A program made the translations under genes and the position numbers. This document shows, piece after piece, positions 24,701 to 36,400 of a DNA stretch of 64,000 bases. Each line of letters begins with the position of its first letter. Within the stretch, counting starts at the first letter, position 1. Below the pieces are notes generated by a model, which worked only from the letters and a program-made list of their open reading frames with translations, ran no database searches and was not told the DNA's origin. The stretch is from positions 11,656,001-11,720,000 of the forward strand of contig NC_060023.1 of the NCBI RefSeq assembly GCF_021134715.1, in the 5' to 3' direction. The stretch is from Daphnia pulex (lineage: Eukaryota > Arthropoda > Branchiopoda > Diplostraca > Daphniidae).

Positions 24701-25107
24701 AAGACTGGAGCCACCAAGAAATGGACGCAACAGAAGGGAACGGCGGATTGCCGAGGGGCGATTGTCCTTGAATTTATATAGCCAAACACTAACGGGAAGG
24801 TCCTATGCACACGCACAAGAGAGAGACCATGTGTGTGAGCTGGAGAAGATCCAACCCAAAAAGACAAGGAGGTTCATCTCCGTAGGGAGGGAAGAGTTGA
24901 ACGTCTTTTTAAAAGAAAAAACCAGTCGGGTCTGTCGTCTTTCGTCTCAGTCAGCGTCGGCCGTCTGAACGATACACAACTCCTTCCGAGCGAAATTTTG
25001 TGTGTTTTTCCAGCATTCCGTCCGTCACGAGGAATTCGTACCTTTCCGTCGTGGGAAGTTTGGACCAGCCGACGCGGATTTCTGTTCTAGTGCGACGCCC
25101 GTCGACG
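18707..25107. other. Gene-poor 6.4-kb region upstream of the fucosyltransferase gene
   Basis: No ORF here has domain or codon support. It contains simple-sequence tracts (GAAGAAG near 22420, GTGTGTG near 22905, GCTGCTG near 23585). The 3' end is likely fucosyltransferase promoter and 5' UTR: an arthropod initiator-like TCAGTCAG lies near 24947. I see no tRNA, CRISPR or complete transposon. Confidence 0.4.
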
Positions 25108-27407
25108 ATGGAGTCGCAAATCAGCGCCCGGCAGACGATGCTGGACAAGATGAAACGGCCGTTTGTCAACAACCGCAGGTTCAACCGCTACTGGAACAGC
25201 ATCCAGCTCAATCTGACCCGCAATTCCGGATATTACGCCTTGGTTTCGTCGCTCATGTGCCTGTGTCTCATCGGACTCCGCTCCAACGGCGAATATCACG
25301 ATCACGATGAAATCGATTCCGAGCTGCACTACAGTTTCCACAACTGGGAACCAAAGGTAATTGTTCACTCGTCGTTCAACGACCTTTTCACCGTTTCATT
25401 CACTGAATTAAGTATTTCTCGGGTTGTTATTTTGTTGCAGAAACCGATGGAAATTCACCCGCGTGAACGGGTGAGTTATTTCTAGATAGAATTTCAGCTG
25501 ATAGCAAACGCTTCGAATGCCTTTTATGTCATACCAAAACCTTTTGGTGATACGTTTTTGTTCTTTCCCAACTTCAATGGCATTACTAGACGCTTTTGTT
25601 TTCCGATGTGGCAATTCTAAAATTTGATTTTTGATTTGATTGATGGCGCATGTACAGCGAGCCGTGGATTCGTCAGATGGTGAACCAAAGATAATCCTTT
25701 TCTGGACGAAATACCACGGAAGCGCCAGTTTCGATTTCGGATTGGGTTCAAGACCGTTCGAGACGGCCGGCTGCCGGGTTTCCAACTGCAAAACAACCAC
25801 CGACAGGTTGTTGCTCAATGAGTCACACGCCATCATTTTCCATTCGGGAAATCTCAACATCTCCGACATGCCTCCCGTTCGTTTCGATCACCAGCGCTGG
25901 ATCTTTTATTCCTTTACATCGCCAGTCAATTTGGCTCCCATCCCGAAATTCTTACAAGTAAATTAATTCAAAAGTTAAAAAAAGGAGATTACATAACAAC
26001 GATTTAAATTTTCAAGGACAAATTCAATTGGACAATGACTTACCGCCGAGATTCCGATATTATTCATCGCTATCCATTCGGATCTCTGGTGGCCAGTAAA
26101 ACGATGCGCAAGAGTTACGGCAAAACGCGTCCGACGGCCAACTCTGTGCAGCGTCGGATTCCGCACAAGAAGAAGCTCGTCGCCTGGATTACGTCAACTT
26201 GCCCGACGTCGGTGCGGCGGGAAAATTACGTGCGCCAGTTGGCCAGGCACATCTCTGTCGACATTTACGGCGGGTGCGGTCACAAATACTGCGGCAGTCA
26301 CGAACAGGTGCGTGATATCCCTTTTAACTTTGTCTCTCTCTCTCTGCGTGCGTTCCGCGTGTAGGGTCTCCCACCGAAATATTTTTCCACATGATTTCGT
26401 CGGCAAAAACCCGTAAAAAACAAAAGAACATAACCGAAAAAACCACTTTCGAATGTTGTTGTGGCCGTTGGGATGCTAATCATTTCGTTCACTCGCCACC
26501 AGATAAAAAAAAAACTTGCGTGAATGCAAAAAAACAATTCCTCCTACTTCATCTCCTACTTTTATTTATTTTCATTCGGCCAATAAAAACAACGTACCCA
26601 ATTACCTTGGTTATATTGTGTGTGCATAATATCCACTCGACTTTACCCGCGGGAGAATCGTTGAACGTGACCTTGTGGTACTTTTCGTCCCCCACCAGTT
26701 TTATTTGCCTTTGTCGGGATACTCTCTTTTTTAAAAAAAATCCTTTCACGATCCGCCGTGTATTATAGTGCCGGGCTGCCTTTTTTTTTTAAGACTTGAC
26801 AGGGATTTATATCCCTTACTGGCGTGAGTGAGCTTCTGCATTTTCTAACCCCCCACGTTTGTGTCGTATGAATTCGTGAGAAAAATGTCAAAGAAAATGG
26901 AAATTAAATTCTTGATTGTTTTTTTATTTTATTTTCCACCCGCAGTGCATGAAGATGCTCCGTGAAGATTACAAGTTCGTGCTGGCCTTTGAGAATTCCC
27001 TGTGCACAGACTACGTCTCGGAGAAATTGTACACGGCGCTGGAGAATGGCGTCGTGCCCGTCGTCTACGGTGAGGCCGACTACCGGGCCTACGCCCCCAG
27101 CTATTCTTACGTCAACGCCCGCGATTTCGGCTCGCCAAAGGAGTTGGCCGAGTACCTGTGGCTCTTGCACCAGAACGACCATCTGTACCAAAACTATTTC
27201 TCGTGGAATCAAGACTACATGGTGGACAGGTTCCCCACCGACGGATGGTGCAACTTGTGCCAGATGCTACACCGACCCATCGAGTCGCAGGCCTATTCCG
27301 ACGTCCAGCGTTGGTGGGCCGAGGAAGTCACTTGCACCTCCAATTATCACTTCAATCTCACCGTCAGCAACAATCTAGAGCCGGTGGCGTCCAATTCACT
27401 CCACTAA
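25108..27407 (+). CDS. Alpha-1,3-fucosyltransferase (GT10)
   Basis: Golgi type II membrane enzyme that transfers fucose from GDP-fucose to GlcNAc-containing glycans. Exons 25108-25356, 25441-25470, 25658-25957, 26017-26307 and 26946-27407 sum to 1332 nt, 443 residues. Start chosen at MESQISARQ because the longer frame upstream has no family similarity. A membrane segment lies at about 42-57 (YYALVSSLMCLCLIGL). The donor-binding GT10 motif is clear at about 326-355 (FVLAFENSLCTDYVSEKL, then GVVPVVYG), with RWIFYSFTSP and GGCGHKYCGSH before it. A late Cys pair is in WCNLC. Exon 2 is a 30-nt microexon. Core (FucTA-type) versus Lewis-type specificity cannot be decided here. A poly(A) signal at 27884-27889 fits a ~0.5-kb 3' UTR. 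Confidence 0.93.
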
Positions 27408-30400
27408 TTAAGTGTCGCCCTGATGTGGTACGTGTGGAATTCAATTCAAAAACCCCTTTTTTTTTATTCAAATTTCAATCAAAAGAAACGAATCTGATGC
27501 GCGTCATCTGCTTGCTTCAGCCCCATTGTTGTTCCAATTGAGAAACAACCTTAATCCTTCCACATTCGAACAATTAATTATACGATTACTAGTTTATGCC
27601 GGTTTGAATTGCCAATTTGTGTAACATCCTAAACGCGCGGAAACCGCCAATGGACGGCCATTTTTTTGCTTATTTATGAGATAAAATTGAATTTGTTGTG
27701 TCCTAACATTTTTAAAACGAGAATCTGGTCGAGAAGAAGAATATGTGTTGACTTTGCGCTACATCGTTTCATATTGTGAAAAGGTTTTTTTTATTTGTCC
27801 ATCGCTATTTTTTCTATCGAAAAAATGTTTTTAAGAATTTGCCTTTCCGGTAGTAGAGTTCCGCTACACTCGATTTGTAGGGAAATAAAGAAAAGATGAA
27901 TGTTGGCTGAAATACGGTGTGTGCTATACAAGCTGTTCGTTTACTGTCACGGTATCAAGTGAATATATAATTAGTGGCCCTCTGACGTTTGTTGTCAGCT
28001 GTTTCTGTGCGTGGGCACATCCAATGTGATGACGTCTGATCAAATAAATGTTTTCCCACCAGAAATCTCATTTCGTGTTGTCTCTCAAAAGGTAAGAGTT
28101 GAAGATTTGAACAGATTCGCTGACGTGGTGAACTTTCATCAACAACATCCGACAACGTCGCAGCAGACGATTTATCTCTTTTGTTTACCATCTGTCATCT
28201 GTGTAAAAATGCTTTATCCGAGAGTTAGACAAACATTTCTTTAACGGACTCTTGCTGTCGTAAATTTACAGTTTTTCTTTCGTGGGGACCAGCAGAAAAG
28301 ACAAAAAAGAAACTGTTCCGAGTTACGGGAGTTGCAACGAGAAGTAACTCGGTCAAAGTGTTCACATACTGACCGTCACTTCTGCAAGTGTTACGACAAC
28401 ATGTGATGCATACGTTTGCTAACCTTTTGTAGCTTCTTCTTGCGGCGGTTTCGAAATATTTTACGCCTTGGGAAATGTGCACAGTGGCCTTTCCCGTGAT
28501 TGATCGGCTTATAGTTTCGTGATATCGCCAACGGACGATTTGGAGGTAACGTGTCATTACCAAGTTTGTAGCGCTTGCCTTTCATGTTAGTCGTAAAATT
28601 TTCATTTTGTTTTCAATTTTCAACGGAATGCTCTTTTGAGCCGAATAATGCCTAACCTATTCATAAGGGTTTTCCCCGATATTTTAAGGTATGCAATTAT
28701 ACATTCAAAAAAGCATTTCGACTCTCAGTTTCTGAATTCTGTGCGGTAATAAGTGTCACATATCACAATTTACATAAATGGGTAAACATAGCAGAAATGG
28801 GCTCACACAACCAGGACGAAATGATTAAGAGCTAGGGAGGAAAAAAGTAACAGCTGGCTATCGGGTTTCTTTGCTATTAGAACTGTAATCTGCAGGACAT
28901 TAATATTAATCGAACCATTACTTTAGGCACCCGCAAACAGGGCCGTATTTCCGGTTTACTTTTGGAGAATTTCCATAATACCAGAAACTGATTGTGCATG
29001 TAGGTCTAAATTTTTCGTCGAGGTTTTTTTAGGATAAACAAAGTGGATTGCTTTTGATTTGATAAACAGTTTAGGGTGCTATAAAAGACTTAAAGTCTTT
29101 TGGTTGTCTAAAAAGATTGTCCTTGGGTGTCCAAATACCTTTTTAAAAAAGTAATGGTTTACTGGATAGCTTTCAATTGAATGGCTGTTAGAAATTTTCA
29201 AAATATTAAATAATACACCTACAAAAGTAATAATCTTTCAGATGCAGATTTATTTTTTAAACCGAACCAATGGATTCTTTAAATTCGTGTAAAATTCAAA
29301 AATGCATTACTAGATGTCGCATTGTCGCCCTTGTTGTTCCTGCATCATGAAACATGGCGAAACAAATTGTTGCTAATTTATACTTATATTCCTGCGATTT
29401 CAAATACCAAATTGAACTTCGGTATCATATGTACGTTTATCTTGACCTAGTCTCCTTATTTTTTTATACTGAACCAACTGATTTCTTCAAATTCTAGATG
29501 CATACTGTCAGTCATTCCAACAGGTTGACTTATCGCTCAGTCAATTTCCATCCATTAGATTCTCATGCTGTCTAAAGCGTAAAACTCATGTTTGAAGCAC
29601 ACATATAGTGGAATACCAAAGTGCCGAGATAAGGTATTTCCCCATTACTGCTACAAGACCATTAAAATTCAGATTTTCATATAACAGGTATTCTTGCTCA
29701 TAAACCATAGGATCTTTTCTGAATCTCGCAATTTTGGTGGCCTACCCTGCAACAGCATGTTTGTTATTATGACTGTTTCTACATCTGGTTAGAAGACAAC
29801 CCAGCTGAGGGATAGGTAGAGTTTTATTTCTAAATTCATATAAATTTGTAAATAATGTAGAGAATTTCCTTGTCCCATTGCTACCTAGAGTTTCAGAGAC
29901 ATGAAGAGTGTGAAGTGACCTGCCATGTATGTACCAGATCTTCTTGATGAAAGTCAATCGAGTCAAGGATGATAAAGGTAAGCAACAATACACACTATCA
30001 CCACGCTACTGCAATAATTCTTAACACTTTCTTTAGCATCAGGAAATTTATCTCATCATGTGGAGTTATGCTGTTGGTTGCTGTGAATTCCATTTTTACG
30101 GTTTCTTCTCTCTTCCTGTTCTTATCATGAACATTTCAGTGTGTTTCTTAGAAAAGGTAAAGATTGATATGCTTTATTCGTTGTTATATTTTCATTAATG
30201 TAAAACATTTGTTTTTACAGAGCACGCAGCTTCTTTAGGAATCGTGCTGTCCTGGCACGAAGATTCTTGTGCAAATGCTGACCTTTGTCCATGACGGAAG
30301 AGGGACTTCCACCAACATCCTTATCTTCGCGACGCACGCTCATCTAGCTTCACTGCTTCTAAACACAATTTGTTGTTCTTTTGGCGAGTTTCTGGACCAC

Positions 30401-30726
30401 TTCAGTGATCGCTTCCGTCCGCTGTTACACACCTGCAGTCACTCACCACGCGATTATGCCCAGGTACCCAACAATTGACTTATTTTCGTAGGTTATCTAT
30501 CAATAGTCTAGTTGCGTTAGCTGTGTAATAGTTTCCAAAATCAGGTCATTTTACGCGCCAACGAAGTTTTACTTCGACGTTTCTTTTTTCTAACGCTAGA
30601 TGGCTTTTTGATAATTTGCAGCTGTCAAAACAGTCAGTTTCAGAAACTTTGCGCATGTCTTTTAACATTTATCGGCAGTTATTTTTTTGAAATATTTAGT
30701 GATAACTGACGATTACTATGCCAGCT
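27408..30726. other. 3' UTR of fucosyltransferase and gene-poor region
   Basis: The first ~500 bp are probably 3' UTR ending after AATAAA at 27884-27889. Beyond that I see no ORF with domain similarity and no structured repeat. Several splice-like sites occur near 29980-30480 but no coherent reading frame links them. Confidence 0.35.
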
Positions 30727-31112
30727 ACAAAGCTCACTTGTTAAATTTTCGATATTTTGCTTTTTTTTCTACTTCCGGTTTGCTCATTTCAGTCTGTAGT
30801 TCAGTAAATATTCATTTGAGGAGCAAAAGAACCACATATTCGTGATCCTCGTAAAATTTGTAGTAAAGTTCATGTTATATTTTTTACGTTTTCGTACTTC
30901 CGGTTTCGAAAATTTTCCTGAACTATAGTTCAGGAAAATTCTCGATTTTGGCCAAATTTTGGATTTCGTTTAAATCACACCTAATCGACCCCAAATTTCA
31001 TGGAGATCACGAATATGTGGTTTAATTTGATGACAGCTCAATGGTTGAGGCGCTGTGGTTACTTCCGGTATACTTCCGGAATTTTTTTTTTAGACTAGCA
31101 AGTGAGCTTTGT
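30727..31112. mobile_element. Foldback (MITE-like) element
   Basis: ACAAAGCTCACTTG at 30727-30740 is the exact reverse complement of 31099-31112. The inner sequence also folds back: CCACATATTCGTGATC near 30831 recurs inverted near 31005, and the centre is a perfect 30-nt palindrome at 30911-30940. CTTCCGG motifs occur in both arms. No coding sequence is seen, as expected of a non-autonomous element. Confidence 0.7.
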
Positions 31113-31452
31113 TCTGTGTGTAGTTCTCAATATTGCAAGCTTGATTTTAAGTTAAAAAAATTGCATTTTTAAATCTTTGAGCTAAAAAACCAGTTCAATG
31201 TGCCTATATGTATTATGTATTTTTTATTGGCATGTCTCTTAATAAGAATTGTTTGTCTTGATTCAGGTAATGCATAGGAGACGTCGAGAAGATGGATTTT
31301 CCCATCTTTAACAATCGTCACCGGTCTCCGTCGGACGTTGCCCCTGCTCCTGGTGCGAACGAAACTCGGTGGAATCGCGACCGACACCGAGACTCGTCAT
31401 CAACGTGAATCATCGTATTGTTGGTATTATTGTGTTTGTGTTTGTGTAAGTT

Positions 31453-31717
31453 ACCCGTTGGCTGCCACACATTTGTTCTCCACTGCACGGGCCGCGCTGT
31501 TCGGTCTCGTGGTTTAAAAGCCGCGGGGTCGGGGAGTCGCCAAGCCCAAACTTTGCCGCAAGGCAAGCCTGTTAAAAGGCAATGCACCTTAGTCCTCCCC
31601 TTGTCAGCACGGACTTGTCAGCAATGGCAAGTCCCACTTGGTCATGGATCCTTCAGACATGGCGCGTAGAGTAGTAGAGAGCAACCTACGGGTTGTATGG
31701 CGTGGCAGCCAACGGGT
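31453..31717. mobile_element. Short element with inverted ends
   Basis: ACCCGTTGGCTGCCAC at 31453-31468 is the reverse complement of 31702-31717, with weaker matching beyond both ends. The 265-bp interior is GC-rich compared with its surroundings and has no ORF with domain similarity. It may be a MITE or a structured RNA; the target duplication is not clear. Confidence 0.5.
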
Positions 31718-32229
31718 TAGCTTAAGTGTATATATGTATGTGAGTATGTGACTGTAAAATGTGGTGGAATTGTGGGTGGAGGTGGGACAATATAACATAA
31801 TTCTTTTTACAAGTTTTTTGTTCATTGAGGTTTAATTTATACCAAGTCTTGTTTTGGAATTGTTTCAATATATTTCTCTCAACTTCAAAGTCTTTCATTT
31901 ATACTTCACTTGTCATAAGTTCATCCACTTGCCTTTTACTTATAAGACTTATCAAAATCAACAGTTACAAGTTTCTTTCGTAAACTACCCTTGTAACATC
32001 GTCAAAACACAAGAACATGTCCGTATGAAGATCGACTAAGGCAATAGTCATCTCCAAAATATGAAACAGACATATCACAGCGCAGGATACTGGCCTTGAA
32101 GAAGTCCAACACCAACAGACACCTGTCAAAATGACGACAGGCTTTAAGTTACTACCAAAAGTCTTACATGAAGACAACCGACAAATATGAATAAAATCAA
32201 ATGGAAATTTCGGTTCTAGCATTTAGGAA

Positions 32230-32983
32230 CCTCCATGTAGCAAGTTGCGTTGTTTGTGGTGTAGTACTCCGCTCCCATCGTGGTGTAGTACTCCGCTCCC
32301 TTCGTGGTGTAGTACTCCGCTCCCTTCGTGTGGTAAATCGGGCAGTTATTTTTTGGGGCTTTGGTGTAGTAGTTCAGGACATCATAAGTTGTTGTGTACT
32401 ACTCTGGGGCATTGGCGGTGTAGTATTCGGTTGTTGCGTATTTTTTTGTCGTGCAGTAAGACGGCGACATTGCGGGTTGGTATCCGCCATACCCACGAGA
32501 CATCGGTACACCCGTTGTCGACCCAATCATCAAGGATACAACAATCAACAGCAGAACGACGCCATAGTTAACTGGAGGTAAATAATTTGAAAAATTAATT
32601 TCATCAATAAATGGCAAATTAAAAAAACAGTATATAACAATAAATTAATTGAGACAAAACTCAATGAATAAACAGAATATTTACCATGTGGTTGTAGCGT
32701 AATACTCGGTGGCCTTAGTGTAGTAAACAGTAGCCTCAGTTTTGTAGTAGCTTGAAGAGTAGTACTTGAGAGCGTCGGTGTAGTAGGCTGGGGCAGACAA
32801 CTCGGTGTAGTACTTGAGAGCCTCGGTGTAGTAACTAGACGTTGCGTATATTGACTTTGTTGTGTAGTAAGGCGGCGGCGTTGCTGTTTCGTATCCACCA
32901 TACTCAAAGACATCGGTACTCCGTGGTCGCCCCAGCCATCAACGATACAAACACCCAAGAGAAGCAGCACGACCCACAGTTGA
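32230..32983 (-). pseudogene. Decayed Tyr-rich secreted protein exons (two copies)
   Basis: Two exon copies on the minus strand repeat the plan AG|T(T/C)AAC...ATGG|GT. Copy one (32983-32685) begins VN, frameshifts around GVPMS, then reads a Tyr-rich repeat (YYTEALKYY, AYYTDALKYY, then TEYYATTTW). Copy two (32571 to about 32230) reads VNYGVVLLLIVVSLMIGSTT, signal-peptide-like, then SRGYGGY and TTEYYTANAPE, a TAG stop, and in-frame GAEYYTT repeats. Copy two has also lost the GT after its ATGG. These look like members of a secreted cuticle-like YYT family decaying in place. Confidence 0.6.
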
Positions 32984-33102
32984 CTAAACAGTAAAGAATT
33001 TGAACATTAATTGTCAGTTATAACTAGTAGATTAAAAAAACTGAAAAATATGGAATGATTCACAACTCCATGTTAAAAACAAACAGAATATTTACCCGTG
33101 TT

Positions 33103-33340
33103 TTAAGATGGAGCAGAGTATGTTGCAGTATGATTTTCTCTCGTGGTCGACATCAACGATGCAACACCCAACTGCAGCACGGCGTCATAGTTAACTATAC
33201 AATAAACGATTTAAAAATTAATTTTTGAATACAACTATAGTCATTTCAACAACTAACATAAGATAGAATTCATTCAAGACTCGAATTAAAATTGATTATT
33301 TACCCATGATTGCGAACTGATAATGAGATGAAGAAGTCAT
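33103..33340 (-). CDS. Short Tyr-rich-family secreted protein, probably truncated
   Basis: Exons 33340-33304 and 33194-33103 read MTSSSSHYQFAIM, then VNYDAVLQLGVASLMSTT and a short tail ending YSAPS. The second exon aligns in plan with the decayed copies downstream but stops before the YYT repeats. The following ACGG|GTAAATATTCTG donor is still present, so the stop may be a disabling mutation or the true end. A TATA box and initiator lie at the right distance upstream, so it may be transcribed. The function is not recognised. Confidence 0.45.
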
Positions 33341-33408
33341 CTGGTGCGCTGCAGTTGTTGCCGTGTCGTAGACGTTCACTCGACTGAACTCTGTGGCCTT
33401 TTCTCTCT

Positions 33409-33417
33409 CCTTTTATA
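33409..33417 (-). promoter_or_regulatory. TATA box (TATAAAAGG, minus strand)
   Basis: It lies about 31 bp upstream of an arthropod-type initiator TCAGTC (33387-33382) and about 70 bp before the ATG at 33340. The position is typical of a functional core promoter. Confidence 0.65.
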
Positions 33418-36400
33418 CGACTTTTTCTCACCCTTACCTCTCAACTCAAGCCTTGCGGCAATTGTAGACCTACTTGATAATGTTGCAACACGTGTCGTTC
33501 TCACCCAACCTCTACACCAGTGCATGAAAGTTTTATCTTTTTTACGTAATGATCTCCGTGACCTTCGAAAGTGAAGGCAGAGCTATAGATGATAAGAAAT
33601 GATATAATAATACATCTATAACTCTGGTGAAGGACATGCAAACTGGCCTCTTCCTTCTGCAGGTTGACGTTGCCGGGGATGGGTCTACAGCAAACAATAT
33701 CAAATTAATACCAAATGGTTTTGGCTTAAAACTCACTTTTCAAACCACTTTTTTTTAAGATATTCAACTGCAAACTTATCTATAAAGTTTCAAACACATG
33801 ATCAATCCATATTCATTTCATGATGAGCACAGTTGACCCTTGTTAGAAACCTCCTTTCTTAGTCAATAAATTCTCAAAAGTTGCAAAAGTGTTAACGCTT
33901 GATCAATCTTTGTAGTTACTCAGTCCCATAACATTTAGACAGGGGTGGAATCATGATTATAACAATGCTTTGTCATTTAGTTACATTTAGAGGCCAATAT
34001 TGTGTGATCGACCCAATGGATTGTGTACAGCACTAGCAAGAGATTTCGTCAATCTCCAGAACGCCTCCCTTTAAATTAGGAAAATTGAATATGATAAAGT
34101 TGTTTTGTTCTCATCAAATAGAACATCTATTGACGCCCTTCATTGAGATCTACTGTTTCTTGTGTTTCAATACCCCAACATTCAAAAAGAAGCTTGAAAC
34201 AACTTTCCCCCATTTAATATACACTAACGCCTGATGGAATCAACAACAGTCTGCGCCAGGAATTGAACACGGGACTCCAGAATGAGAAATGCAGATTACA
34301 TTACCTAGCTACTGCTACGACACTCCATGAAACTTAACATTCTATTCTTCTCTCAGACAGGTATCCATTTAACAATATTCTTTCCTCAGATCGCCCAAAC
34401 AAAGATAAGGGAATATCATGAAATGAACTTTTATCGTTTCCAAATGCCCCAAGTTCAATTCTCACTCCCTTTACATGTCCGATTGTCCCTCCATGTTGTC
34501 TCCCACTGCTCCCATGTCTATGCGTATATTAGATGCACTAACAAAACTACTGACTAAATCTTACATGTACTAACACTGTTGGAACAGCAACCTAACGACC
34601 AGTGAAAATTTGACAACTAAAATTTCCGACTGCACCGATGAGCGATGATTTGTTTCTTACCGCCTACCTCTTATTCAAGAGAACCTCTACATTTACCTTG
34701 AAAGAATTTGACGAAATGTCCCGGCAGGAATGGGAAGTGTGTACAGTCGTTTTATCAGGCTCTGATCGTCTGATGTTTGCACCAGTAATGACGAAATTCA
34801 TTCACCTTTACGTTTCCAGATCTGCTAAAAGGTATAATATACTCATTAGTTACGGAAAAGTAAATAAAAACGTTTACTATTACCTGGTGATTTACGCCTT
34901 TCGTATGATGGACGGTATGCATTCGATTCCCCGATCTTCAATTTCTTCCAGACTGCCATTTCCTTCGACAAAGCTACATGAATATATAAAATAATATCTG
35001 CATACAAGCAAAGAACACCAACTGCCACTGCACTCAGTGATTAAATCATTTTTGTACAACTGTGGTGGGATAAGAAGATAATAGTAGGTTGAACTATAAA
35101 GAATTGATGTTGAATATGACATCTGCTTCACCCATCCAGGAAAAATTCACATGTGATAAACAGATTATTGCGTCTTTCCCCCCGATGGGTGAATCAAACC
35201 TCCATTACTTCACTTCAAATTGCAAATGTAAGTACTGACAATAGAACGAGCAACTGGAAAACCCAATATTTCATTCGAGTCTTTCGGGCACAAGAGACCG
35301 AAAATTTGACTGTTCTTATTAATCGGATAAGCTGAATTCCAACTAGGTTGACATGTCGGATGCATTAAGATAGCATGAAGAATGATTTTCATGAAAATTG
35401 CAGAACTTAAGTGGATTAGAAGGTTTAATTCCAAATGGAGGTCAAGCTCTTCCGAATTAGACATTATTTTTTGGCCTTTTCACAGTTAGTCTGTTAAATC
35501 AAGCATCTCTGTAAATATACACTATCAGCAGAAAAGACTTTGTAAAAATGTGGCAGTTAAAACAAAAAAATGGTTATCGATAAGCAGAACTAGAAATAAA
35601 TCTTTGATTTTGAATGAGATTAAAAATCATTCAGTCATGATATACTCCTGGAAACCTGTAATGCAAACTGATGGTAACACTGAGAAGTCCAACTTCTTTA
35701 CTAAACTAGGTTTTATCAATCTCTATCAATATCGTAAGCACCACATTTCCATAGAACTTCTATCTTGCATGTACATGATTTGATTAAACTAAGACCCTAA
35801 TGGAGCTTCAATCTTTTGCAGAGTATAACCAAACTTGCAATGAAAAATTACTCGAAAAGCTTTTTCAACAATCAAAGTTGAGCAGTGAATTCACTCCCAA
35901 AAATCCTAAAAATTGTCACTTGATTTCTTTTACTGATTGATAAGATACTACGATAAATGAAACACAAAGGTATTTCAATCAAATCTCAACGAAAATAATT
36001 TTTTAATCTAAGGACACGTGGAAGGACTTCATAGCCTTCTATTTTTCAGCCAATTATTTCATTGACTTGTTTGAGATGTTGATAAAGTAAAACCAAAAAT
36101 TTCAGATACAAAAACAATTATGTAAGACTTAGAGAACTTACCCAAATAAGGAAAATAAAAAAAAAAGGGAAATTAGGACGAGAAAATATAAATATCAACG
36201 ACAACCAGTCAGCCACCATTTTGCAGCCGTTTCTTTTTTCTTGACTCAGCGTTGCCGACTTGCCGTATGGCAAATTCCGTTCAGTGGCGGGAATAATACA
36301 ATATTTAAAAACTGGAATCATGCTGCAGATAGCAGTGTCCTCTCTCGATAGAATTTCCCCATTCAAATGCCTTCAGCATACGGTAAAAAGAAAATTGTGT

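Noticed and set aside
24401-24968. Overlapping 95- and 108-codon ORFs before the fucosyltransferase
   Set aside because: No domain similarity; they lie in the probable promoter and 5' UTR.
29029-30478. Splice-like sites and a 69-codon ORF at 30269-30478
   Set aside because: No two blocks join in a common frame and no product is recognisable.
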